The translations under genes and the position numbers were made by a program. A model generated the notes under the pieces. The model had not been told where the DNA came from. It saw only the letters and a program-made list of their open reading frames with translations, and made no database searches. Positions 16,901 through 22,139 of a stretch of 23,388 nucleotides of DNA are shown here, piece after piece. This DNA is from a virus, in the IMG/VR virus record IMGVR_UViG_3300022562_000223, positions 1 to 23,388 of that record; one strand, given 5' to 3'. Numbering within the stretch: position 1 is the stretch's first letter; each line of letters starts with the position of its first letter.

Positions 16901-17124
16901 GCATTCGGTTCCTGTCAGATACTCAGAAGTTCTTTGTTCAATCGAAGCAGGGTGAACTGGATGACGCATGGCGCAAAGCATTTCTGAATGTTGTGGGGCA
17001 ACTTACCCATCTGCCAGCTGGCCAGTTGAATACGATTATTGATGGATTTCAAGCGATAGAAAACGGCGATGTGGAAGGTGCCGGTACTGTGTTAGCTCCA
17101 TTGGCGGGGCCGCCGAGGGAGTAA
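10972..17124 (+). CDS. Giant internal virion protein with zincin-type HETGH motif
   Basis: This 2050-residue protein is the largest in the window and sits in the gp16 position (T7 gp16 is 1318). Residues 1-130 are charged helices. Residues about 335-390 include GGTEGLQQF and a Gly-rich hydrophobic stretch. Residues 704-716 read SSFLHETGHFFLE, so H708-E709-T710-G711-H712 is an HExxH zinc site. E762 in FARGFEAYL, 50 residues later, is a candidate third ligand. Residues about 1090-1180 have a YGDITNP/AAEEAIHND pattern known from large polyvalent proteins. Residues 1694-1990 resemble the LPD38-type C-terminal domain, with a hydrophobic helix at about 1904-1924. No lytic transglycosylase active site was recognised. 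It is inferred to be ejected with the DNA and to act on peptide bonds in the envelope, host or virion. The start overlaps the previous gene by 20 bases with only a weak ribosome site. Confidence 0.82.
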   Translation: MAQPNDKELLDKIKDPNYVRSVLDGTLDKSVEYGVKQNPQSFAQTSKAAKQLNIPIDVAERQSDEVKRVAREKEILKKIQDTEYVKKALANPDFSAIAHNDVDALTKIEKTAKATGAGAIQATLGMSESILRTPSAARQWLEGMNEWGKKFLPQWMTEKVLPDPFQPIERGLWVGGKQIVAGMTDAADAIRESTQKLAKDPATFGETFNRIMTKGAEADQAFSKAVQGDIEPLANVITDPEAWAGFIGQAAPSLYTAYKSGGSIPFIAWLEGMEAANDAAEFEKITGQRIDPRMFMQATAQAAGINAVLEKFGLDKVFGQAGKGVLSSTLKGALVEGGTEGLQQFNSNLAALLAYNPEKDLSEGVIGSIMGGAGTGGPMGGLSAIGRASGPNSEFSRNAIAADRAHASKKSMDTLVEEVKKTELHKIDPEVTKQFLDDVLGADNNVFINFEDADGFFQSHPEIFEKLPKETAEAIRDSIGLSTDVVIPKSEYITYFNEYHDQLSDVIRNDQDGMSVKEANEFETTLAEDLDQKLDTMFEEGQKQADFEQSAQKVHEDIKAQIMRTGRFKEDVADRYAALHTAFAKVAAKKTGRLPYEAYFEIGLTVKATPVTGEKLTQEPAALKENDRVMMFIADEEGNKEADIGHVRIPGEKESVVATSDDTWVTVKNEDLELMDEGRLFQKERGFYQPDTNIIGLLQDADLSSFLHETGHFFLETISRMPEFQEEMDSTLKWFMLDRPTWDSMSLEDKREYHEQFARGFEAYLMEGKAPSLELRDVFQRFRDWLVNIYRSLRNLNVPMTQEIRQVFDRLLATDDQIREAEAARAYEPLFKSIEDAGMTENQWSEYQRLEGERRDQARDELQTRSLKDMKWMSNAKAKALREIQKSVKGKRAAIREQVAKDVSRETVYQAIRFFRRGEVLDENDELVTFDNHRLDIDAVEQLYEGVKTTPKDTVAPEVDTLMVAIAKLGGVKKSEAEQQGIDPAHWKGRDAITSNQPVFGKRIFREDGLTFDDMATIISQYGYEMEGANDLLEAISSSLMGKDQYSNQVDWNLVTSTYEWVDWRKLGYGKFGMLAKDGVDPEDAAHMFGYSSADLMIQEMLEAPDQKEYIDAVTDQRMLETYGDITNPVAMERAAEEAIHNDVHTRMLHTELRALTVGQREKNVLAKAAKQYAEQAIANKKVRDIKPNQYMAAQTRAGNNALKALGKGDHDSAVDHKRAQVLNNHFYRAANDASKYVDKKLNYLRKFSKEGVRKNLDTEYLEQIDDLLAQFDIRAMSDKAAKKRQTLSEFIKQQEEENSFQPAIDEALVEEAKRQHYKNMTYSQFRGMVETIEMIEHLGRLKKKLLTAKDQREFNQRMDEAKRSIELLRNRQVKERGTATDVLGQVGQWGRQFAAIHRKFSSIIREMDGNKDGGIMWNLFLRTMNEAGDNEIEMHQQATEKLSTLFDALDLRTGFGNIYAVKRVIPGTDISLTDEQRIMVAMNWGNEGNRQRLVDGGFPGKRQITEADIQKILDTLSKKEWDFVQGVFDFLEEYRTQVGEQEKRLTGKTPKWVESAPIETRYGTYRGGYFPAKYDAQLSDRASILEAVTDLRMAMKGMFGAAATRSGYTKQRAQAIKDRPLLLTFDTITQHVNEVTHRLAWQDWITDANRSIKALAGTIQKYYGKENLDEMRKSIEDIAKGDTPATNAFERFINHIRVGTTIVGMGFRVTTAAIQPTGFAQSFYRVGRPWMIKGMRKFISNPLEASREANEKSKLMRDRDRTMMREMNEVLTKIRGNNQLNWVKAHAFWLIQKTQRGVDLPTWWGAYEKAIDQLKLETARDDAERAEIEAKAVAMADQAVIDSQSGGQTKDLARIQRGGPLMKIFTNFYSYFSATYNLNVEAFRKMQVNKKLSAPQAYLEYMGDLITLNIIPAIMGALIREGLKNECEGDLECIAKKVKDEQIDYLTGMTPLTRELGGGIKALTGGQYFGYQGPPGIRFLSDTQKFFVQSKQGELDDAWRKAFLNVVGQLTHLPAGQLNTIIDGFQAIENGDVEGAGTVLAPLAGPPRE
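13081..13260 (+). other. Putative zinc metallopeptidase core within giant protein
   Basis: This segment encodes residues 704-763. HETGH (13093-13107) supplies two His ligands and the catalytic Glu. E762 in GFEAY (codon 13255-13257) is the likely third ligand, a gluzincin-like spacing. Hydrophobic residues flank the motif (SSFL before, FFLE after), as in an active-site helix. Similar zincin domains are described in phage polyvalent proteins. Activity itself is not shown by the sequence. Confidence 0.7.
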
Positions 17125-17221
17125 ACTGCGGAGATGGCGGGCTTTGTTCCTCCTTAGCCTGCCTGATCCGTTTAACGCAGATGCGGTTGTTTAATTGACT
17201 GAATAGTATATAAAACATTTT
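17125..17221 (+). promoter_or_regulatory. Intergenic segment before tail appendage genes, possible promoter
   Basis: This 97-bp gap separates the internal protein genes from the appendage genes. TTGTTT (17187-17192) and TATAAA (17209-17214) are 16 bases apart and could be a sigma-70 promoter. Transcription would then begin almost at ATG 17222, giving a leaderless message. This fits the absence of a ribosome site there, but the -35 match is modest and the call is tentative. Confidence 0.3.
17136..17163 (+). terminator. Stem-loop after the giant internal protein gene
   Basis: GGCGGGCT (17136-17143) pairs with AGCCTGCC (17156-17163) with one G-U pair and a 12-base loop. It starts 11 bases after the stop codon. 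No T-run follows, so it may be an mRNA end-stabilising or Rho-type element rather than a true intrinsic terminator. Confidence 0.35.
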
Positions 17222-17794
17222 ATGGCTAACATCGTAAAACGAATAGAAGCAGCACGAAAAGCGAAGGTAAAGAAGTCGCCTGATCAGCTTACCGACATGG
17301 ATGCCGTCATAGCCAAGTCATATATCAATGATATTAAAGACAAAACCCAGAAAGACACCGAGAAGAAAGTGCGGGGAGAGTTAGAAACCCAGTACAAAGC
17401 GGAATTGGAAGAAACCAATGCAGAGCTTTCGCTGGCACAGGAACAGGTAAAAAAACTGGATGAATTGCTGAAAAATGAGAGATCACAGACAGCGCAATTG
17501 ACCGATCTTGTTAAGTCATTGAAAGCTGAGGTGAATAATCAAACGATAGCTATGGAAAAGCTGCAAAATGTACACGAATCAGCCATGGCAGAGCACAAAC
17601 AAGGAGCAACGGATCTTAATGAACGTATCAAAACACTGGAGATCGCCTTGATTGAGGAAAAGAACAGGCCAGCCCCTGTGGTTCAGTCTATACCGCGTAT
17701 CACACCGTCATCCTTTACCGCCACGCCTATCCGTGGACAGGACGGGAAAACCATTAGCGTAACTCTGGAGCCGGTCTATGAGCGGCCAAACTGA
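17222..17794 (+). CDS. Coiled-coil protein, probable tail appendage or chaperone
   Basis: This 190-residue protein of unknown function has a basic N-terminus (KRIEAARKAKVKKS). It then has a long Glu/Lys/Gln-rich helix from about residue 35 to 150 with leucine-type heptads (for example LSLAQEQVKKLDELLKNE), followed by a Pro-containing tail (RPAPVVQSIPRITPS) with a short beta segment at the end. No ribosome site is visible before ATG 17222 (upstream bases TATAAAACATTTT), unlike nearly all neighbours. It overlaps the fibre gene by 17 bases. It may link or trimerise tail fibres, or act as their assembly chaperone. These roles are guesses from shape and location. Confidence 0.65.
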   Translation: MANIVKRIEAARKAKVKKSPDQLTDMDAVIAKSYINDIKDKTQKDTEKKVRGELETQYKAELEETNAELSLAQEQVKKLDELLKNERSQTAQLTDLVKSLKAEVNNQTIAMEKLQNVHESAMAEHKQGATDLNERIKTLEIALIEEKNRPAPVVQSIPRITPSSFTATPIRGQDGKTISVTLEPVYERPN

Positions 17795-19541
17795 GTACAT
17801 AACCAAGGGGTCATCCCAGTTCATTGTGATAGTGAATCTATTGCAAGATAATTCAGGCACCAATCCCGGCGATCCATTAACAGGGTTGGCTTATAACTCC
17901 ACGAATCTGGTGTGCTATTACAAGTCTGGGGGCACTGGAACGGTCACAGCATTATCACTGGCTACGCAAACCTCATCAGGGTCATTCAGTCTGGGGGGCT
18001 TTGCTCAATTAAGCTCTGCCAATATGCCGGGTGCCTATCGCCTCGATTTATCAACAACGCTATTTAGCAGCGGAGATAACTTCGGGCAAGTGATGTTGTC
18101 GGGTTATGCTGATCTTGCAGCGCACGCGATCCATGTAAAATTCACTGATCTTGATTTGTATCAATCTATGAATGATGCGCTTTCTACTTACGGCGTCAGC
18201 ACAATGACCTCCACAGATGTTGATGATTCATTGGCAACGTATGGGCCGTCAACGCATACCACAACCGATATCACGGATGTACTGGGCGCGTATGGGGTGA
18301 GTACCTTGACCTCCACGAACACTATTTTACTTTCCAGTGCCGCGACTTCTCCCCAATTAGTGGATGATATCTGGGATGAGTCATTGACTGGAGCTACTCA
18401 TAACGTAGCAAATTCTGCCGGTCGTCGTTTAAGAACACTACAGACAGGCGGTAATTATGAGAGTGGTTATGTCTGGGTGGATACAATAGATGGGACGGCT
18501 GGCACAACCGTAGATGAAAATGGTGTTGTTACTAATCCGGTCGACACTATTGCAGACGCATTAACCATAGCAGCAGCGGCTAATTTGAAAGGGATGCATT
18601 TTAACGCGGGGTCTTCAATTACAGCAGCAGCGGCAATAGAAGGGTACATTCTTGAGGGGCATGGCTGGACTCTTGCGATGGGTGGGCAGAGCTTTAATAA
18701 CTCTCATATATTTGATGCTGTAGTTTCTGGTATTGGTACAGCAGCCACAGAGATGGAGTTCCATAATTGTGAGATAGGGACAGCCTCAATACAGAAATGC
18801 CACAGTTATAACTGTACTTTTGATGGTACAGTCACAATGACATTAGCAGGCAATTATAATTATATTGACTGCCAATCAGGTGTTGCTGGCGCTAGTGCTC
18901 CAACATTCACAAAGACAGCAGGACAGGCTATTACCGCTCAATGGCGTAAGTGGTCAGGCGGGATCACAGTATCTGGATTAGAGGCTGGCGATACAGTTTC
19001 TATAGATGTTGTATCCGGTGGAACAGTTACCATTAACGGATCAGGCGGAACAGTTGTTGTGCGTGGCACGTGTAACGTTGTAGATGGATCAAGCGGCGCA
19101 GTGACCATCACTGAAACATCAGTGATTAACATGACAAAGATCAACACCGAATGCGATACCGCGTTGAGTGATTACGGTGCATCGACTCATACTACCACAG
19201 ATATTACCGACACACTTTCATCCTATGGAGTCAGTACTTTAACATCAACTGATTTAACCGATGCTCATAATGCCTATGGCGCGTCTACCCATACGACAAC
19301 TGACATCACAGATGTTTTAGGCACTTATGGTGTGAGCACCCACACCTCTACTGACATTACTGACGCATTGAATACCTATGGGGGCAGTACACATACCTCG
19401 ACAGATATTCAGGATTTATTGCCATCCGGGTTTAGCTCTGTCTCAGCATCGAGCGGGTATCTGCATTCAAATGTACAGGCTGTTAATGACGTAGTGATAA
19501 CCGGCGACGGCAGTGGAACACCATTTAATGTGAGTACGTAA
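17778..19541 (+). CDS. Tail fibre / appendage protein with 17-residue repeats
   Basis: This 587-residue Ser/Thr/Gly-rich protein has GGAG at 17767-17770, 7 bases before ATG 17778. Residues 1-130 form a beta domain common at the base of phage fibres (TGLAYNSTNLVCYYK, GAYRLDLSTTLFSSG). Residues 138-188 hold three copies of a 17-residue unit (YG-x-ST-x-T-x-TD-xx-D-x-L). DDIWDESLTGATHNVA follows. Residues about 230-450 look like a parallel beta-helix or pectate-lyase-like domain (IDGTAGTTVDENGVVTNPVD, HNCEIGTASIQKCHSYNC). Residues 466-550 hold five more repeat units. The end, VNDVVITGDGSGTPFNV, is typical of phage fibres. It probably forms a trimeric appendage, with repeats as stalk segments around a globular or helix domain. 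Confidence 0.75.
   Translation: MSGQTEYITKGSSQFIVIVNLLQDNSGTNPGDPLTGLAYNSTNLVCYYKSGGTGTVTALSLATQTSSGSFSLGGFAQLSSANMPGAYRLDLSTTLFSSGDNFGQVMLSGYADLAAHAIHVKFTDLDLYQSMNDALSTYGVSTMTSTDVDDSLATYGPSTHTTTDITDVLGAYGVSTLTSTNTILLSSAATSPQLVDDIWDESLTGATHNVANSAGRRLRTLQTGGNYESGYVWVDTIDGTAGTTVDENGVVTNPVDTIADALTIAAAANLKGMHFNAGSSITAAAAIEGYILEGHGWTLAMGGQSFNNSHIFDAVVSGIGTAATEMEFHNCEIGTASIQKCHSYNCTFDGTVTMTLAGNYNYIDCQSGVAGASAPTFTKTAGQAITAQWRKWSGGITVSGLEAGDTVSIDVVSGGTVTINGSGGTVVVRGTCNVVDGSSGAVTITETSVINMTKINTECDTALSDYGASTHTTTDITDTLSSYGVSTLTSTDLTDAHNAYGASTHTTTDITDVLGTYGVSTHTSTDITDALNTYGGSTHTSTDIQDLLPSGFSSVSASSGYLHSNVQAVNDVVITGDGSGTPFNVST
18189..18341 (+). repeat. 51-bp (17-residue) repeat array A, 3 units
   Basis: Units begin at Tyr codons 18189, 18240 and 18291, exactly 51 bp apart. 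The units read YGVSTMTSTD..., YGPSTHTTTD... and YGVSTLTSTN.... The last is degenerate at its end. Confidence 0.85.
19173..19427 (+). repeat. 51-bp (17-residue) repeat array B, 5 units
   Basis: Units begin at Tyr codons 19173, 19224, 19275, 19326 and 19377, exactly 51 bp apart with no indel. The consensus is YGxSTxTxTDxTDxLxx. Many synonymous differences between units show selection on protein rather than recent DNA duplication. Confidence 0.9.
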
Positions 19542-19546
19542 TTATG
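19539..19546 (+). repeat. 8-bp direct repeat, left edge of HNH insertion
   Basis: TAATTATG spans the fibre stop codon (TAA 19539-19541) and the HNH start codon (ATG 19544-19546). An identical copy is at 20158-20165. Confidence 0.6.
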
Positions 19547-20152
19547 AATAATTTGACTATTATAAAAGATTTTTCAACAGAGAAAAATGGGATAAAAAGA
19601 CGTATGTTATTATGTCGCTGTGTTTGTGGGAATACTACTGAAATAAGGCGACATAATTATGGGAAAACATTGTCGTGTGGGTGCTTAGCAAAAGAAAAAG
19701 CAAGAAAAATGAAAACAAAACATGGTGGCGCATACTCCTATGAGTATAGGTCATGGAGACACATGAAAGAACGGTGTTTGAATAAAAATAATCACGCTTA
19801 CAAAAATTATGGAGGTAGAGGGATATCCATAAGCGATAGATGGGTAAATGATTTTTCTGTATTTCTTCAAGATATGGGAGAACGTCCATCTTTGAGCCAT
19901 ACATTAGAGAGAACAGATAACAATAAAGGATACTATCCAGATAATTGTTATTGGGCTACAAAAAAAGAACAGGGCAGAAATAGGTCTACTACTATATTGG
20001 ATGAAGATTCAGTTTCTTTGATAAAAGCGCATTTAAAATACAAATGGTTACCTCAAGTTAAGATAGCTAAATTATTTAATGTTACAAGTTCGTTAATATC
20101 TTCAATAAATGCTGGAAAAGTATGGAGAGATGTTCCATGTTTTCCAATCTAG
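19544..20152 (+). CDS. HNH homing endonuclease (free-standing)
   Basis: This 202-residue mobile endonuclease starts 2 bases after the fibre stop. Residues 24-47 hold a CRCVCG...SCGC zinc-binding pair (Cys 26, 28, 45, 47). Residues 68-143 show the HNH-type signature: W71, RC at 77-78, YGGRGI (89-94), RW (99-100), DMGERPS, LERTDNN (121-127) and NCYWAT (134-139). Residues about 165-197 look like a helix-turn-helix (VKIAKLFNVTSSLISSINAGK) for DNA binding. It makes DNA breaks that drive its own spread into phages lacking the gene. It is strikingly AT-rich (about 28% G+C in 19561-19620 by hand, against 50% in 17041-17100) and has no clear ribosome site, both signs of recent arrival. Confidence 0.9.
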   Translation: MNNLTIIKDFSTEKNGIKRRMLLCRCVCGNTTEIRRHNYGKTLSCGCLAKEKARKMKTKHGGAYSYEYRSWRHMKERCLNKNNHAYKNYGGRGISISDRWVNDFSVFLQDMGERPSLSHTLERTDNNKGYYPDNCYWATKKEQGRNRSTTILDEDSVSLIKAHLKYKWLPQVKIAKLFNVTSSLISSINAGKVWRDVPCFPI

Positions 20153-20157
20153 GTAAT

Positions 20158-20165
20158 TAATTATG
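20158..20165 (+). repeat. 8-bp direct repeat, right edge of HNH insertion
   Basis: TAATTATG here ends in the start codon of the Trp-repeat protein (ATG 20163-20165). It is identical to the copy at 19539-19546, so removing one copy with the HNH gene would place this start 2 bases after the fibre stop. Confidence 0.6.
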
Positions 20166-20447
20166 TCTATGGAGATAGATGGAGTATGGAAAGCTGGCGT
20201 ATGGAGCACCTCAGTGTGGAGCAATTGTGTTTGGTATGAACCAGGTTGTGCAGCAGCACCGGCACCAGCGCCAGCCCCAGCGCCAACACCGGCAAGAGAA
20301 AGTACAGGCGGCGGGGTAAGCAGTGATTTTAGACGCAACGCAGAGAAACGGAAGAAACGCAGATTACAGATCGAGGACGATGAGGAAATCATGCGCATGA
20401 TACAGATGGCCATGCCAGAACTTATAAAGGAGTATTTCGATGACTAG
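20163..20447 (+). CDS. Small Trp-repeat protein
   Basis: This 94-residue protein starts at ATG 20163, with another in-frame ATG at 20169. The N-terminus has Val-Trp pairs every 5-6 residues (GVWKAGVWSTSVWSNCVW). Residues about 31-43 are an alternating Ala-Pro linker (APAPAPAPAPTPA). The C-terminal half is charged and helical, basic (RRNAEKRKKRRLQ) then acidic (EDDEEIMRMI). Proteins with GVWxxGVW repeats are familiar next to phage fibre genes, but I know no established function. The ribosome site is poor (AGG at 20151-20153, just inside the HNH stop). The stop overlaps the first spike gene by 8 bases. A fibre-associated structural or assembly role is a guess. Confidence 0.65.
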   Translation: MSMEIDGVWKAGVWSTSVWSNCVWYEPGCAAAPAPAPAPAPTPARESTGGGVSSDFRRNAEKRKKRRLQIEDDEEIMRMIQMAMPELIKEYFDD

Positions 20448-22107
20448 TGTAACCACCAGTCAGCGGTTCGGTGTGAATGCGTCGATGGCGGTTAAGGTGC
20501 CATGTAAGGCCGCATCAACATCTAATATTACTCTTTCTGGGGAACAAACCATCGATGGCGTATCTGTGGTTGCTGATGATCGTGTATTGGTAACAGGCCA
20601 GACAGACGGTACTGAGAATGGGATTTATAAAGTTGCATCAGGCTCATGGAGCAGATCACAGGACTGGAACGACAGTAAAGACTGCGTGCAGGGTACGGCT
20701 GTGTATGTTCATTCGGGTACTAGCAATGCAGGGTGGTATGGGATATCTACCAGCGGGACGATAACGCCTGGAACCACTGATGTAACGATAGGGCAGTCGA
20801 TACCAGGCGGCAGTAATGATGCAAATATAAATGTACAAAGAACTGATACCTCGGCGGAATTAACTACTGTACATAACTTCAATGAAAAACGAATAACAAT
20901 AATGGGAGTTGATTACGGCGCTTCGTTATCTGCTGATGGCGTAGACGATTGGTACACCGTATTAACTAATGCAATGACTGATGTTAATGCATCTGGGGGC
21001 GGGGTTATCTTTTTCCCATGTGGGACTTTTTTGGTCGGTACAGCATTAGCTATTCCATCCAACGTTGTTTTAATGGGTAGCGGGAAAGGCAATACCACTA
21101 TAAAAAGAGGTTTTACTGGGAACCTTGCAACGCAAGCCGGTTACTCTGGATTAATGTATTTAACTATAGATGGTGATACTGCCACTCAAGGAGCAGGGAA
21201 GGGGATTGTGTTTTCTGGGTCTACTCCATCAGCCTACCATTTGTTGGTTGAGATTAAGAACTTTGTTGAGCCTTGTTTGGAGTTTGGGGTGGATGCTGGA
21301 GCTACTTTTAGGGGTATTTGTTCGGATTATTACACCACAGGCTCAGTGGGTTCTGTTGGCGCTGTAACGGTTAACGGCACAGATACGGGGGCAACATCAA
21401 GGCATTTTATAGGGTGTGAATCTGGGGGATGCACTTTATACGACTTTGGTGGGGCTAATGATTTATACGTAACTGGCGGGTTTTCTAATCTTCTAATTTT
21501 TGGCGCTGCTGGTTCTAAAATATTTATCAACAATATGCGAATCGGTAACACAGGAACCACGACTATATCATCTGATAATTGTAGATTAGCTGATTGTGTT
21601 TTTGCTGGCCCAGTTATTATTAGCGGTGACGGGAACCATTTTGACTGCGAAGTACCTAGTTGGAATATTACTGATAATGGGACAACAAATCAGATAACCC
21701 ATCCTACGATTACTTACACAAGCTCATGGACATCATCTGGTACGGCTCCATCGTTAGGCAATGGGACTTTAAACGCTTACTACTCCAGACAGGGCAGCAA
21801 GATAAAAGTCACTGTTGATTTTACAATAGGCTCAACCTCCACCGTAGGGACTGGCGCATGGCGTTTTTCGCTTCCAAGGGCGGATTATTCTTCTACCGTA
21901 CAAATGTGTGGGAGTGGCTGGTGTAGTAATGCAGCCGGGACAGCGGCAGCAACTTTTGCTGTTAGGGTTAGCCCTGGGAATCAATATGTAGAATTGTTTT
22001 ATGCCGATTCATCAGAGGCTCCTCAGAATGTTGGGGCAACTACCCCGGCGGCAACATGGGGTACAGGCGCTACAGTTAGATTTTCATGTGAGTATATAAC
22101 TACATAA
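20440..22107 (+). CDS. Tail spike 1, beta-helix receptor-binding protein
   Basis: This 555-residue protein has AAGGAG (20427-20432) 7 bases before ATG 20440. Residues 1-115 are an anchor domain found in many podovirus fibres (SNITLSGEQTIDGV, DRVLVTGQTDGTENGIY, GTTDVTIG). Residues about 150-420 look like a right-handed beta-helix of the pectate-lyase type. They open with VDYGASLSADGVDDWYTVLTNA, the usual entry motif of such spikes, and continue with GGGVIFFPCGTFLVG. Residues about 425-555 form a separate beta-sandwich C-terminal domain (LGNGTLNAYYSRQGSKIKV). It probably binds, and possibly cleaves, surface polysaccharide. No catalytic residues can be named by eye. Middle and end are more AT-rich than the anchor, suggesting module exchange. 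Confidence 0.85.
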   Translation: MTSVTTSQRFGVNASMAVKVPCKAASTSNITLSGEQTIDGVSVVADDRVLVTGQTDGTENGIYKVASGSWSRSQDWNDSKDCVQGTAVYVHSGTSNAGWYGISTSGTITPGTTDVTIGQSIPGGSNDANINVQRTDTSAELTTVHNFNEKRITIMGVDYGASLSADGVDDWYTVLTNAMTDVNASGGGVIFFPCGTFLVGTALAIPSNVVLMGSGKGNTTIKRGFTGNLATQAGYSGLMYLTIDGDTATQGAGKGIVFSGSTPSAYHLLVEIKNFVEPCLEFGVDAGATFRGICSDYYTTGSVGSVGAVTVNGTDTGATSRHFIGCESGGCTLYDFGGANDLYVTGGFSNLLIFGAAGSKIFINNMRIGNTGTTTISSDNCRLADCVFAGPVIISGDGNHFDCEVPSWNITDNGTTNQITHPTITYTSSWTSSGTAPSLGNGTLNAYYSRQGSKIKVTVDFTIGSTSTVGTGAWRFSLPRADYSSTVQMCGSGWCSNAAGTAAATFAVRVSPGNQYVELFYADSSEAPQNVGATTPAATWGTGATVRFSCEYITT

Positions 22108-22139
22108 TGAAAAACATAATCCTTGAGGTAGAAAAGTAA

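Noticed and set aside
17195-17223. TTGACT as a -35 box with TTTTAT as -10
   Set aside because: The -10 match is poor and would overlap the start codon, placing transcription start inside the gene.
18189-19427. Regular 51-bp repeats as a CRISPR-like array
   Set aside because: Units are contiguous, coding, in frame and differ at synonymous sites; there are no spacers.
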